This document shows, piece by piece, positions 7,626-17,125 of a stretch of 35,760 nucleotides of DNA. Below the pieces are notes generated by a model that saw nothing but the letters and a program-made list of their open reading frames with translations, was not told the origin of the DNA and did not search any database. Every line of letters starts with the position of its first letter. Positions within the stretch are counted from its first letter, which is position 1. This DNA comes from Pseudanabaena sp. UWO311 (GTDB lineage: Bacteria; Cyanobacteriota; Cyanobacteriia; Pseudanabaenales; Pseudanabaenaceae), in contig NZ_SJEE01000046.1 of NCBI RefSeq assembly GCF_006937785.1, forward strand, positions 1 to 35,760, read 5' to 3'. The position numbers and the translations under genes are program-made.

Positions 7626-8966
7626 ATGGCTACTTGGCAAGCAATATTGTCGCTGGTTACCTTTATCAGCGTGATCGTTCTACTGATTACTGAGTGGATA
7701 CATTTTACGATCGCCGCTTTTCTAGGTGCGCTCATTTTGATCGTAGCTAATGTAATGACCATGCCTGAAGCCATTGCGTACATTGGTAAAAGCCACGGTA
7801 CGCTGGGACTTTTCTTCGGCGTGATGGTGATGGTACGAGCCTTTCAACCAACAAAAGTTTTTGAGTATCTTGCCACCCAGATGGTAATTATCGCCAAAGG
7901 AAGAGGCGATCGCTTGCTATTAGGTATAGTCGCTATTACTACTCCAATCTGTGCCGTGTTACCCAACGCGACAACGGTAATGTTACTAGCACCGCTGATT
8001 CCACCTATGGCTGAAGAAATCGGCGTGGATTTTGTGCCGTTACTAATTTTGTTGGTATTTGTGGCGAATAGCTCAGGCTTATTAACTATCGTTGGCGATC
8101 CTGCCACTTATATTGTCGGTGATGCGATCAATATGAGCTTTGTCGATTATTTACTCAAACTAAGCCTTGGTGGTGCGATCGCTGTTGGAGTGATTGTGGC
8201 GATATTGCCATTCCTATTTCGCAAAATCTGGAACAAAAAATTAGAAAACCTTGAGCGCCTGCCTCATCCCACGATCAATCATCCCCGTGTACTGATAGTG
8301 GGGGCAATTATTACGGCTTTTGTGCTGATGTTTTTTGTGATTGGCGAATCATTGCCAATTCCTGTCACCCCAGCAACTGTGGCTTTATTAGGAGCCGCCT
8401 TGGCGCTGATGCTATCGCACCATTGCAAAATCGACTCTGTACAGCATATTTTGCGAGATGTCGATTGGAGTACCTTGATTTTCTTTATGTGTATTTTCGT
8501 GCTGATTGGCGGACTCGAAAAAACAGGTGTCATTGGCAGTATGTCAGGAATTTTAGCCGCAATTTTAGGAAAAAATATCGCCCTTGGTTCGATTCTTTTG
8601 ATCTTTTTTGTTGGATTGATTTCTAGTGTTGTACCAAATATTCCCCTTGTTGTGGCAATGGTTCCTTTGCTCAAGCAGTATGTAGTTAATGTTGGTTTAG
8701 CTGGCGCGGAGATTATCTCTCCCGATTTTACAGGACAGTTACCAGCGGTCGTCTTACCACTGTTTTACGCGATGATGTATGGAGCAACTCTTGGTGGTAA
8801 TGGAACCTTAGTGGGAGCTTCGGCAAATATTGTCGCTGCAGGTGTCGCTGAACAACATGGGCGAAGAATTTCATTTAAGACATTTTTGCGTTATGGCATT
8901 CCTGTGATGATCTTGCAGCTTGTCGCCGCAGCTATATATGTTGCCTTGCGATTTTTGCTTTTTTGA
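7626..8966 (+). CDS. ArsB/NhaD (ion transporter superfamily) permease
   Basis: This 446-residue polytopic membrane protein has about eleven hydrophobic helices and the two-fold repeat of the IT superfamily (ArsB, NhaD, SLC13/CitMHS). The repeat signatures are NATTVMLLAPL near residue 115, with the following GDPATYIVGD, and the C-terminal GGNGTLVGASANIV. These helix-break segments form the ion/substrate site in the superfamily. The substrate cannot be assigned: arsenite, citrate/dicarboxylate, sulfate or Na+/H+ exchange are all possible. No ars regulator or reductase is next to it, which weakens an arsenite role. The ATG at 7626 is preceded by TAACTAGA, a weak ribosome site. Confidence 0.8.
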   Translation: MATWQAILSLVTFISVIVLLITEWIHFTIAAFLGALILIVANVMTMPEAIAYIGKSHGTLGLFFGVMVMVRAFQPTKVFEYLATQMVIIAKGRGDRLLLGIVAITTPICAVLPNATTVMLLAPLIPPMAEEIGVDFVPLLILLVFVANSSGLLTIVGDPATYIVGDAINMSFVDYLLKLSLGGAIAVGVIVAILPFLFRKIWNKKLENLERLPHPTINHPRVLIVGAIITAFVLMFFVIGESLPIPVTPATVALLGAALALMLSHHCKIDSVQHILRDVDWSTLIFFMCIFVLIGGLEKTGVIGSMSGILAAILGKNIALGSILLIFFVGLISSVVPNIPLVVAMVPLLKQYVVNVGLAGAEIISPDFTGQLPAVVLPLFYAMMYGATLGGNGTLVGASANIVAAGVAEQHGRRISFKTFLRYGIPVMILQLVAAAIYVALRFLLF

Positions 8967-9044
8967 TAATCTCTATCTAAACAAAAAAATTACCCCGATT
9001 TGCACTCAAATACTTGATAGGGTGGGCAATGCCTCCCTTAATCA

Positions 9045-9073
9045 TTAACTAATGTTAAGGAAACCCGTATAAT
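9045..9073 (+). promoter_or_regulatory. Candidate sigma-70-type promoter of gltD
   Basis: A perfect TATAAT at 9068-9073 is preceded by TTAACT at 9045-9050 with a 17-base spacer. It would give a leader of about 80 bases before gltD. No GTA-N8-TAC NtcA site was found near it. Confidence 0.4.
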
Positions 9074-9160
9074 GTGATCGGAACCAGTTAAGCAGTTTAA
9101 AAATACTTTATTGGCTGTTTGTCAAGTAGCCGATTTGTCAAAACATAGAAACGAAAAGCA

Positions 9161-10645
9161 ATGGGAAAACCGACAGGATTTATTGAGTACCTCCGCGAAG
9201 CACCGACGGAAATACCACCAAGCGATCGCATCAAAAATTGGGATGAATTTCATGTCCATATGCCTGATGAAAATCTCCGTACACAAGGCGCTCGATGCAT
9301 GGACTGTGGTACACCGTTTTGTCATACAGGAAATCTAATCAGTGGCATGGCAAGCGGCTGCCCAGTCAATAATCTAATTCCTGAATGGAACGACTTGGTA
9401 TATCGCGGACTTTGGCGTGAAGCCCTTGACCGTTTGCATAAAACTAATAATTTCCCAGAATTTACAGGTCGTGTTTGTCCTGCGCCATGCGAGGGCTCAT
9501 GTGTCTTGGGAATCACAAATCCACCTGTAACGATTAAGAATATCGAGTATTCGATCATCGACAAGGGTTGGGAAGAGGGCTGGATCGTTCCTGAGCCTCC
9601 TGCTAAACGTACTGGCAAGAAAGTCGCCGTCATTGGTTCTGGCCCCGCAGGATTGAGTGCAGCTGCCCAGCTAAATAAGGCAGGACATTGGGTAACAGTT
9701 TATGAACGTGCTGATCGTCCTGGCGGATTATTGATGTATGGCATTCCCAACATGAAATTGGACAAGCAGAAAGTAGTCTTACGCCGTTTGGATATCCTTG
9801 AGAAAGAGGGTGTGAAATTTGTTTGCAATACCGAAATTGGCAAAGATATGCCTGCGGAAGACTTGCTAAAAGAATTTGATGCAGTCGTAATCTGTACTGG
9901 AGCAACGAAGCCCCGAGATTTAAGTATTGAAGGGCGTGAACTCAAAGGCATTCATTTTGCCATGGAATTTCTGACGGCAAATACTAAGGCAGTGATTAAC
10001 GGTAAGGCAGGGGATGATTTTATCTCTGCTAAGGGTAAGGATGTTGTGATCATCGGCGGTGGTGATACAGGAACCGACTGCGTTGGCACATCAATCCGAC
10101 ATGGCTGTAATAGCGTAGTTCAGTTGGAAATCATGCCTAAGCCACCAGAGACCCGTGCGAAAGATAATCCTTGGCCAGAATGGCCCAAAGTCTACAAGAT
10201 GGACTATGGACAAGAGGAAGCAAGTGCAAAGTTTGGTGACGATCCTAGAGCTTATATCACTACTGCAACTAAGATCGAGGGAGATGAAAACGGTCAGGTT
10301 AAGGCTGTCCACACTGTGCAAGTTCAATGGGAACGAAATGACAAGGGTCAGTTTATTCCTAGGCAAGTGGCTGGTACTGAAAAGGTAATTCCTGCTCAGA
10401 TCATCCTATTAGCAATGGGTTTCCTTGGCCCAGAGCAACCACTCCTTGATTCTCTCGGTGTGGAGCGTGATCCTCGGAGTAACGTCAAAGCTAATCATGG
10501 TCAATTCACCACCAGTCTTCCCAGTGTTTTTGCAGCGGGAGACTGTCGCCGTGGTCAAAGTCTGATCGTCTGGGCAATTAATGAAGGTCGTGGTGCTGCT
10601 CGTGAATGCGATCGCTATCTCATGGGTGACACAGATTTGCCTTAA
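9161..10645 (+). CDS. gltD: Glutamate synthase (NADPH) small subunit
   Basis: This 494-residue protein is the electron-input subunit of glutamate synthase, or a stand-alone homologue. It passes electrons from NADPH through FAD and iron-sulfur clusters to the large subunit, which converts glutamine plus 2-oxoglutarate to two glutamates. The N-terminal cysteines are in [14 protein letters not shown] (C46, C49, C54), near SGCP (C67) and CPAPCEGSC (C106, C110, C114). The first dinucleotide fold is [10 protein letters not shown] (about 155-164) and the second is [10 protein letters not shown]. The C-terminus has the FAD-contact [20 protein letters not shown]. The gene stands alone with no gltB adjacent. 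The start is an ATG with a weak upstream purine stretch. Confidence 0.95.
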   Translation: MGKPTGFIEYLREAPTEIPPSDRIKNWDEFHVHMPDENLRTQGARCMDCGTPFCHTGNLISGMASGCPVNNLIPEWNDLVYRGLWREALDRLHKTNNFPEFTGRVCPAPCEGSCVLGITNPPVTIKNIEYSIIDKGWEEGWIVPEPPAKRTGKKVAVIGSGPAGLSAAAQLNKAGHWVTVYERADRPGGLLMYGIPNMKLDKQKVVLRRLDILEKEGVKFVCNTEIGKDMPAEDLLKEFDAVVICTGATKPRDLSIEGRELKGIHFAMEFLTANTKAVINGKAGDDFISAKGKDVVIIGGGDTGTDCVGTSIRHGCNSVVQLEIMPKPPETRAKDNPWPEWPKVYKMDYGQEEASAKFGDDPRAYITTATKIEGDENGQVKAVHTVQVQWERNDKGQFIPRQVAGTEKVIPAQIILLAMGFLGPEQPLLDSLGVERDPRSNVKANHGQFTTSLPSVFAAGDCRRGQSLIVWAINEGRGAARECDRYLMGDTDLP

Positions 10646-10703
10646 AACCAAATAATTTTTAAAAACTCTGCTTCGCAGAGTTTTTAAAAATTATTTGGTT
10701 TTA
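10643..10703. terminator. Perfect 29-bp-arm hairpin overlapping the gltD stop codon
   Basis: The left arm 10643-10671 begins with the gltD TAA stop. The right arm is 10675-10703 and the loop is TTC. The arms match perfectly over 29 bases, AT-rich outside and CTCTGC/GCAGAG at the tip. A weaker hairpin around AGCGCAAAGCGCT follows at about 10703-10731. Confidence 0.8.
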
Positions 10704-10756
10704 GATCGAGCGCAAAGCGCTATAGATCTAGAGTAAATATAGAATAGGAATAATTT

Positions 10757-10978
10757 ATGGAAAGTAATGTGTTGGTCTCCCCAGAGACTGTATATGAGAA
10801 TCTCAATCAACTTGATCAAGTTGACCTCACCACCAGTGCTGAATATCGTGAAATGGCGCAGGATGTTCTGGCTGACTCAGAAGTTGCCCGCGATATGAGA
10901 GAAGCGATCGCAGATCGACTCAATCAAGCCAACCAGCAACTAATTAATACAACAGTTAGCAAAACCGATAGTTATTAA
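10757..10978 (+). CDS. Small acidic helical protein, unknown
   Basis: This 73-residue hydrophilic protein is predicted mostly helical and is rich in Asp, Glu, Gln and Ala, with no cysteine or membrane segment. AATAGGAATAATTT gives an AGGA about eight bases before the ATG, supporting real translation. The gene is a monocistron boxed between two strong hairpins (10643-10703 and 10981-11017). I recognise no family. The insulated context and good ribosome site make it a genuine gene rather than a chance frame. Confidence 0.7.
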   Translation: MESNVLVSPETVYENLNQLDQVDLTTSAEYREMAQDVLADSEVARDMREAIADRLNQANQQLINTTVSKTDSY

Positions 10979-10980
10979 TA

Positions 10981-11017
10981 AAAAAAAGAAAGAGCGCGAA
11001 GCGCTCTTTCTTTTTTT
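10981..11017. terminator. Bidirectional factor-independent terminator
   Basis: The 17-base arms 10981-10997 and 11001-11017 flank the loop GAA. The outer part is an A7/T7 tract and the core is AGAGCGC/GCGCTCT. It lies between the convergent small-protein and desaturase genes and has a T-tract in either direction. Confidence 0.9.
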
Positions 11018-11029
11018 TGCAACAGTAAT

Positions 11030-12175
11030 TTATTGGTTCGGATTTGATTGCAAAGAGCTATGTGTCCCCATCTTCCGTAGCCAACGATAGTGAGATAAGA
11101 ATCCTGCCCATAGAGAACTATGCTGGTTGTATTTCACCCCAAATTCTTGACAAGTCTGCTCAACGACTTTAGAAATTACAGGATAGTTAATATGACAAAT
11201 ATTGGGGAATAGGTGATGCTCAATTTGGAAATTGAGTCCACCCAGCAACCACGTCACATAAGCATTATTGCGCGAGAAGTTCACTGTAGTTTCAATCTGA
11301 TGAATAGCCCAGTCATTATCAATAATGTTAGCTTCCGCAACTGGTGTCGGAAAATTCGCCTCTTCGACTACATGAGCTAGTTGGAAAACTACACTAAGCA
11401 CAATTCCTAAAGTTACAGCAACTAGTCCATAACTAGCTAAAACTAGCCAGATCGAATGAAATAACAAAGGAATCAAAAAGGCAATTGAAAAAAAGACTAA
11501 CTTCCCAGCAAAAAATATGGCAAGATTGGCTTGTTTTGGACGAGGATAAGTGCGATCGCCAATTTTGCCAGTGATCAGACAATAAAAATCATCATAAAAA
11601 TGCCATTTGATCGCTAATAAACCATACAGTAACCAAAGATAATACTGTTGCCAACGATGAAATGGAAGTCTTGCATGAGAAGGAGAAAGTCGCCCAAAAA
11701 TTCCTACTTCCAAATCCATGTCGTAACCAGCAATATTCACATAGGTATGATGCAGCACATCATGTTTCCAATGCCAAACATAAGAGCTACCACCAATCAA
11801 ATCTAAACTCATAGACATGAGCTTATTTACCCATGCAACACTTGAATAGGCATGATGAGCACCATCGTGCTGAATGCTAAACCCAATTCCTGCAGTGATA
11901 ATACCTAGCACAATAGAAAGGGGAATTACTTGCCACCATGCCTGAGCCAAGAAGACTAATCCAGAGTATATCCCAAAGAAACTCGACAACAAGATTATTG
12001 TCTTAGTGTACATTTGTGGACAATCACGTTCTCGAAGATCACTACTTTGGAAAAGATCGTCAACCCTTCGTCTCAGTTCAGCCTGAAAGCCACTATTCTT
12101 AGCAAATTTTAGTTTTTTTACTTGTTCTTTCTCGTGACTAATCACAAACTGCTGAGATTCATTTCGCTCTTCCAT
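11030..12175 (-). CDS. Front-end acyl-lipid fatty acid desaturase (DesD-like, delta-6 type)
   Basis: This 381-residue membrane di-iron desaturase has all three histidine boxes: HDGAHH (103-108), HDVLHH (138-143) and QIEHH (317-321). Glutamine in place of the first histidine of box 3 is typical of front-end (delta-5/delta-6) desaturases. The tail NICHINYPVISKVVEQTC resembles Synechocystis DesD. Hydrophobic helices lie around 57-102 and 220-270. The substrate would be a glycerolipid-bound fatty acid with ferredoxin as donor; regiospecificity is inferred. No fused cytochrome b5 is present, as in cyanobacterial DesD. It is a single gene with a long AT-rich upstream region (12176-12385). Confidence 0.85.
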   Translation of the reverse strand: MEERNESQQFVISHEKEQVKKLKFAKNSGFQAELRRRVDDLFQSSDLRERDCPQMYTKTIILLSSFFGIYSGLVFLAQAWWQVIPLSIVLGIITAGIGFSIQHDGAHHAYSSVAWVNKLMSMSLDLIGGSSYVWHWKHDVLHHTYVNIAGYDMDLEVGIFGRLSPSHARLPFHRWQQYYLWLLYGLLAIKWHFYDDFYCLITGKIGDRTYPRPKQANLAIFFAGKLVFFSIAFLIPLLFHSIWLVLASYGLVAVTLGIVLSVVFQLAHVVEEANFPTPVAEANIIDNDWAIHQIETTVNFSRNNAYVTWLLGGLNFQIEHHLFPNICHINYPVISKVVEQTCQEFGVKYNQHSSLWAGFLSHYRWLRKMGTHSSLQSNPNQ

Positions 12176-12385
12176 CTTTTACCATTTCTAATCAATATCG
12201 TATTTATAATTTTTCACTTATACTAATTATCTAAAGTCTCACAAAACCTAGACAATTAAAATTTAAACTCAAATTTGTGTTTTATTCGGCAAAAAATGTT
12301 TTTTCCGTAGAACAAAGGCTTTTGGTAAGCGATCGCTCTATATCCTTGATGTTACATGATTCGATTGAATATTCTATAAGCGATT

Positions 12386-13852
12386 TTGCGAAAAAGCCAT
12401 GTGAGCCAAATTCGTCCCTCATTATTATCAAAGATGCATAGATACACTATTTTAATATTTTGCATTAACTTCGGTGCATCTTTACTGCTATTACTTGGTT
12501 TGAGCGTAATATTGGGGTGGCATATCGGTTCTGAAAGGTTGATTCAGATCTATCCGAAATTTGTGCCAATGCAATTTAACACAGCCTTAGGATTTATATT
12601 TATCAGTCTAGCGCTTATGTGTTTAGCCAATAATCGCAGAAGATTTGCTAAATACATTGGGATTGCATCAATTATATTAGGCGGGTTAACCTTAATTCAG
12701 CATGTTTTTGGGGTTAATTTCTATATTGACGAATTATTTATGCGGCACTATATTACGACCGCCACTTCTCAACCTGGTCGCATGGCTCCAAATACTGCTT
12801 TAAATTTTTTGTTAAGTGGCTTTGCCATTCTGACAATGTCAACTGAGAGAATTAGGATAACTCAAATCTTAATTGGGAGTTTTTTGGGGGCTGTAACCAT
12901 GGGGCTTGGAAGCGTGGCTTTTCTGGGGTATCTGTCCAATGTTGAAACAGCTTATGGCTGGGGAAATCTAACCAAGATGGCGATTCATACGGCGATAGGG
13001 TTCATCGTCGTGGGGTTAATGTTAATTCTAGTAGCAAGATATTTGAATTGGAAAACTGAACAAAAATCACCTTCAGTATTGCTGCCACTTATCCTCGCTA
13101 TTTTAGGCTTTACGATTACTATTTGCCTTTGGCAAGCACTCTATTCGGCTGAATTATATATCACGACTCAATATGGCATCAAAACAAAGAATTTTGTTGC
13201 AGAAGGAATTCTAGTTTTTGGGGGATTATTTTCGGTTGTCATTGCGATCGCCGTATGGTTTGCAATCCGATCCCGTGAACAGTTACGGTCTCTCAGATTA
13301 GCTCAAGAAGAAATCTTGATTCTCAATCAACAACTAGAAAAGATATCTTACCTTGACGCTCTGACCGAAATACCTAATCGCCGTTCATTCGATGCTGTCA
13401 TAGAAAAGGAATTTGGGAGAGCATATTGTTATCAACGTTCTATTGCTGTAATTTTGTTAGATATTGATTACTTCAAAGCTTATAACGATCACTATGGACA
13501 CCAAATGGGTGATTATTCCCTCCAACAAGTCGCTCAATCCATAAAAAATATGGCTCAGCGGAAAACGGATATGGCTGCTCGTTATGGTGGCGAAGAATTT
13601 GTTTTATTATTGCCTGATGCCATGGCTGAGGATGCTGAAAAAATTGCCGCAATGACACTACAAGCGATCGCGGATTTAAATATTCCTCATGAGAAATCAA
13701 AGGTCAGCTCTTTTGTCACCATTAGTGCTGGCATTAGTGTTTGCGTTCCTTCTGCTGATACAACAATTAAAGAATTAATTCATCATGCAGATCAAGCTTT
13801 GTATGAAGCAAAAGCTGAAGGAAGATCTCGTATTGTTACTACAAAATTTTAA
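12386..13852 (+). CDS. Membrane-bound diguanylate cyclase (GGDEF)
   Basis: The N-terminal two thirds (to about residue 290) are membrane-embedded, with about eight hydrophobic helices. A short coiled segment and a C-terminal GGDEF domain follow. The active-site signature is GGEEF at 401-405, compatible with GTP cyclisation to c-di-GMP. The allosteric inhibitory I-site RxxD is present five residues before it (RKTD, 392-395), so product feedback is expected. The start is uncertain: a TTG (12386), a GTG (12401) and an ATG (12434) are in frame and none has a convincing ribosome site. The membrane part is not a family I can name with certainty. Confidence 0.85.
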   Translation: MRKSHVSQIRPSLLSKMHRYTILIFCINFGASLLLLLGLSVILGWHIGSERLIQIYPKFVPMQFNTALGFIFISLALMCLANNRRRFAKYIGIASIILGGLTLIQHVFGVNFYIDELFMRHYITTATSQPGRMAPNTALNFLLSGFAILTMSTERIRITQILIGSFLGAVTMGLGSVAFLGYLSNVETAYGWGNLTKMAIHTAIGFIVVGLMLILVARYLNWKTEQKSPSVLLPLILAILGFTITICLWQALYSAELYITTQYGIKTKNFVAEGILVFGGLFSVVIAIAVWFAIRSREQLRSLRLAQEEILILNQQLEKISYLDALTEIPNRRSFDAVIEKEFGRAYCYQRSIAVILLDIDYFKAYNDHYGHQMGDYSLQQVAQSIKNMAQRKTDMAARYGGEEFVLLLPDAMAEDAEKIAAMTLQAIADLNIPHEKSKVSSFVTISAGISVCVPSADTTIKELIHHADQALYEAKAEGRSRIVTTKF

Positions 13853-13914
13853 GTGTCTCAGCAATATAGGAAAGCGGTTCTTCGCGCCGCTTTTCTATAT
13901 TGCTGAGACACTTA
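13850..13914. terminator. Long bidirectional hairpin between convergent genes
   Basis: The outer arm begins in the cyclase stop codon (13850) and pairs to 13914. The stem of about 28 base pairs has one mismatch and closes on a GC-rich tip. It separates the diguanylate cyclase from glcF, which converge here. Confidence 0.8.
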
Positions 13915-13923
13915 GGCTAAATT

Positions 13924-15291
13924 TTACTTGTCCAATTTTTTGCCTCGGATTGAATAATCTAATAGCTCCATTGGGTGCATGAGGAGAACATTTCTATTTT
14001 GTAACTTCAAATGCTTGCGAATTTGGGTAATACAGCCCACATTTGCAGATGCAATTAATTGAGCGCCAGTATCCGTAAGATTAGTCACCTTCATCTCTCC
14101 CAATTCATGCCCAACTTCCGGCTGCAAAATGTTGTAGATTCCTGCACTGCCGCAGCATAAAGATGCATCGACCGATTCCCTTAGTTGCACATTAGGGATT
14201 TGACGAAGTAAACGGCGTGGTTCTAGACTGATCTTCTGTCCATGGAGCATATGGCAAGCATCTTGGTAGGCGATCGCTAAAGGTTGATCTTGCAAAGGGG
14301 AGAGCTTAGCTGTTAACCCCACATGATCCAGAAACTCCTGAACATCCTTAACTTTTTGAGAGAAAAGTTTCGCTCTCTCTGCATAGTTAGGATCATCTTT
14401 CAAAATATGACCATATTCTTTCAATGTATGTCCGCAGCCAGAAGCATTAACTAAAACTGCGTCAAGACTTAAATTCGCAAAAGCATCGATAGTTTGCTTG
14501 GCTAATTCCAGAGTTTGTGCTTCCTGTCCTTGATGATGCGATAAAGCTCCGCAACAGCCCTGTAATTTAGGAACTACTACTTCGCAACCATTTGCAGTCA
14601 ATACGCGTACAGTCGCATTATTCACCTCTGGCAAAAAGACACGTTGCACGCAGCCTAAGAGCATTCCTACCCGATAACGCTTTTCGACCTTTGCAGGAAT
14701 TACTTCAGGTAAAATGTCTTGAAAAGCTTGAGGCGTTAGTTCGGGTAGTACCGATTCCATTGCTGCTATTTGCTTGGGCAGAAACTTTTCTAGCCATCCT
14801 GTCGATCGCACTAATTTTTGTAAGCCTAGCTTCTGATAAGCCAATAAAGGAGCAAGCAAAATCCGCAAACGTTTGGGATATGGGAAAGTTGAGAAGATAA
14901 ATTGGCGTAATAGTTTTTCAGGTAGCGATCGCGGATGATTTCTCTCAACTTGAGAACGAGTTGATTCAATTAATTGGTCATATTGCACACCTGAAGGGCA
15001 AGTAGTTACGCAGGCAAGACACCCCAAGCAAGTATCAAAGTGCTGAGCGATCGCAGGTGATAAAGGAATATCTCCTTCATTAATTCCATCCATTAAATAA
15101 ATTCTGCCCCGTGGTGAATCTGTCTCTTTGCCGATGACACGATAACTAGGGCAAGTAGACAAACAAAATCCACAATGTACGCAAGCATCAATTAGCTGTG
15201 GATTTGGCGGATTCTTCGCATCAAAGCTAGGAATTATCTCCAGATTATTTATAGATATATTCTCAAAACTAGATTTATCAGAAACTTGCAT
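13924..15291 (-). CDS. glcF: Glycolate oxidase/dehydrogenase iron-sulfur subunit
   Basis: This 455-residue protein carries two ferredoxin-type 4Fe-4S motifs (CVHCGFCLSTCP near residue 37 and CLGCLACVTTCP near residue 88) and two CCG domains (CCGALSHHQGQ and CCGSAGIYNILQP). This is the layout of GlcF, which accepts electrons from the FAD subunit GlcD as glycolate is oxidised to glyoxylate in photorespiration. The flavin subunit is not in this window, which is common in cyanobacteria. The roughly 25-residue N-terminal extension before the first cluster is polar. The gene is monocistronic, with a shared terminator at its 3' end. Confidence 0.9.
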   Translation of the reverse strand: MQVSDKSSFENISINNLEIIPSFDAKNPPNPQLIDACVHCGFCLSTCPSYRVIGKETDSPRGRIYLMDGINEGDIPLSPAIAQHFDTCLGCLACVTTCPSGVQYDQLIESTRSQVERNHPRSLPEKLLRQFIFSTFPYPKRLRILLAPLLAYQKLGLQKLVRSTGWLEKFLPKQIAAMESVLPELTPQAFQDILPEVIPAKVEKRYRVGMLLGCVQRVFLPEVNNATVRVLTANGCEVVVPKLQGCCGALSHHQGQEAQTLELAKQTIDAFANLSLDAVLVNASGCGHTLKEYGHILKDDPNYAERAKLFSQKVKDVQEFLDHVGLTAKLSPLQDQPLAIAYQDACHMLHGQKISLEPRRLLRQIPNVQLRESVDASLCCGSAGIYNILQPEVGHELGEMKVTNLTDTGAQLIASANVGCITQIRKHLKLQNRNVLLMHPMELLDYSIRGKKLDK

Positions 15292-15816
15292 GTTTTAAAA
15301 GTTATTACAACTACTAAGATTCTATAGCCAGACTAGTCATTATCCTTATCGCCAAAATAAAAAAACAAAGCCAACTCACTAGATCTGTCTGAAATCGCCC
15401 CAACTCAATCTCAACAAACTGCGATCGCCTAAAACAAAACCCATGTATATCTACAATTTCAAGTAGTCTTCGTCCTTTAGTGTATAAGACATAATTGGAT
15501 ACCTTTTCAATGATTGATTGGAAATTTAGAAATGTGAAAAGATTGATCTAACCACAATTTATTCTTATAAAATCTACGACTTTAGACGTGTGAGCATCTA
15601 GCCTGCATTATTCACGAAAGGGGAAGGACAAACTGAATTAGAATAAAAATAGATGGCTACTTTGAGAATGAAGAGATTTCTATATTTTAATGGCTTGTAG
15701 GCTCTTTTTCTTATTCTCTTTCCTCTTGTTATGCATAATTTAGGCTGGTCTCAGCTTTGCTTTTACTTTTACTTTTGTCTACTCCGTCGAACTCACGATA
15801 AGATTAGAATTTCCTG
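15292..15816. other. 525-bp intergenic region without recognisable gene
   Basis: This AT-rich stretch lies upstream of glcF and downstream of the renalase-like gene. The longest in-frame runs from an ATG are under 25 codons. One HIP1 octamer lies near 15421. I see no tRNA, riboswitch or strong hairpin other than the terminator at its right end. The glcF promoter must lie near 15300-15400. Confidence 0.6.
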
Positions 15817-15859
15817 CCAAGAATAAAAGTCTTTGCAAAGCACACCCTTTTATTCTTGG
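15817..15859 (-). terminator. Hairpin terminator of the renalase-like gene
   Basis: The 13-base perfect arms 15817-15829 and 15847-15859 enclose an inner CTTTGCAAAG palindrome. The repeat lies immediately after the stop codon of the minus-strand gene starting at 16879. Confidence 0.75.
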
Positions 15860-15862
15860 GGT

Positions 15863-16879
15863 TTAAACTTTTAGCAACTCGATCACAGATTCAGCCGCCG
15901 CAAGTCCAGAATGATAGGCAGCTTCGATATTTTTGCCCGCACACCAATCCCCTGCACATACAAGGGATAAAGGAATTGATGTGGATAGACAAGAAACCCC
16001 TAAAGACTCTTCGGCAAGAGCATATCGCCAACGATGAACTTGCCACCATTCAGGACTGGCTAACCATTTTTCTAATAATCTGCCCACTTGATTAAGCAAT
16101 GGTTTGCCTGCAATTTCTAAATCTGGCTCTTCCATTGATTGTTTAGCAAATTCAGCCGTACTTTGTAAGACAAAGACAGGTTGCACGGCTTTATCTGGAT
16201 GCTTGCTGCTATCGTAGCTAATCCAATCAAGAATCGGATCATCAATACATCTAATTGCTTGCCATTCTACAGGCACTGAATTGCTAGCATTGTAGCCAGC
16301 CATAATCGTCACACTGGGGGCAAATTTGACTGACTGCACTGCTTGCAAAAAACTAGGTGCTGGTGCTAATACTTCTTCAAATATCGGCAAAAATTGGGGG
16401 GCAGGGATTGTGGACACGATCGCTGAAGTTTCGAGGGCTTCTTGGCGATCAGTTACTAATTGCCATTTAAAATCGTTATGACTAACACCCACAATACGGG
16501 CATTGTTGATTATCGGGATTTCGTTTGCAAGATATTTGGCGATCGCGGTCATACCCATTGGACAGCAATATCGAGGATGACGCTCATCGGCATTGGGCGG
16601 ACGCAATCCAGCTGCTGAAAGTTGATAAACATTGCGTGTCCATTCTTGGACGAGGCTCTTTTCTTGCAGTTTACGAACAAACCTGCCAAAGCTATCACTC
16701 TTAACTGAAAGCAGTTGTGCTCCATGATCGACCCAAGTACCTTGCAAACGTCTAGTTGCCATACGTCCGCCCACACCTGCGGATTTTTCAACGATGGTGA
16801 CATCTAGCCCTGCTTGCTTTAATTGTTGAGCACAGGTTAAGCCTGCCATCCCTGCGCCGATCACGATTACATCTTTCAT
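15863..16879 (-). CDS. FAD-dependent oxidoreductase, renalase-like amine oxidase family
   Basis: This 338-residue flavoprotein starts MKDVIVIGAGMAGL, a Rossmann FAD-binding GxGxxG, with the second conserved element GVGGRMATRR at about 36-45. The C-terminus has the FAD-contact AGDWCAGKNIEAAYHSGL. This combination (GGRM.TRR and GDW..G..E.A..SG) is typical of renalase-like proteins in bacteria and plants, which oxidise dihydronicotinamide isomers or act on unknown substrates. No signal peptide is seen. It lies 246 bases downstream of the isoaspartyl peptidase on the same strand, separated by an unusual pair of overlapping hairpins. Confidence 0.8.
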   Translation of the reverse strand: MKDVIVIGAGMAGLTCAQQLKQAGLDVTIVEKSAGVGGRMATRRLQGTWVDHGAQLLSVKSDSFGRFVRKLQEKSLVQEWTRNVYQLSAAGLRPPNADERHPRYCCPMGMTAIAKYLANEIPIINNARIVGVSHNDFKWQLVTDRQEALETSAIVSTIPAPQFLPIFEEVLAPAPSFLQAVQSVKFAPSVTIMAGYNASNSVPVEWQAIRCIDDPILDWISYDSSKHPDKAVQPVFVLQSTAEFAKQSMEEPDLEIAGKPLLNQVGRLLEKWLASPEWWQVHRWRYALAEESLGVSCLSTSIPLSLVCAGDWCAGKNIEAAYHSGLAAAESVIELLKV

Positions 16880-17006
16880 AAAGTTTCAGTTCATGCCTCT
16901 TGAAGAGCTTAGCTCATCTTTAATTAATCGCAACAATCAAAAATAGTTTTTCATCGTCGTAGGTGGTAAAAACTATCACATCTTGCAATCTACAATTTTC
17001 ATTGTG

Positions 17007-17099
17007 AAAGCCAACTAGGATATTTGCAACGTCGGTTCTGCAATTATCCTAGTTGGCTTTGATGAAAGCCTGCCATCGGAATACTTTCATCAAAGCCAA
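17007..17099 (-). other. Two mutually exclusive hairpins sharing one arm
   Basis: Stem 1 pairs 17007-17022 with 17045-17060 (16 perfect base pairs). Stem 2 pairs 17053-17068 with 17084-17099 (16 perfect base pairs). Segment 17053-17060 (TTGGCTTT) belongs to both stems, so both cannot be complete at once. It lies between the isoaspartyl peptidase and the renalase-like gene, both on the minus strand. Confidence 0.6.
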
Positions 17100-17125
17100 T
17101 TTTGAAAATGAGAATTGCTGGATCT

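Noticed and set aside
9700-9951. Minus-strand frames inside gltD
   Set aside because: They lie fully within a strongly conserved coding gene and have no recognisable domains.
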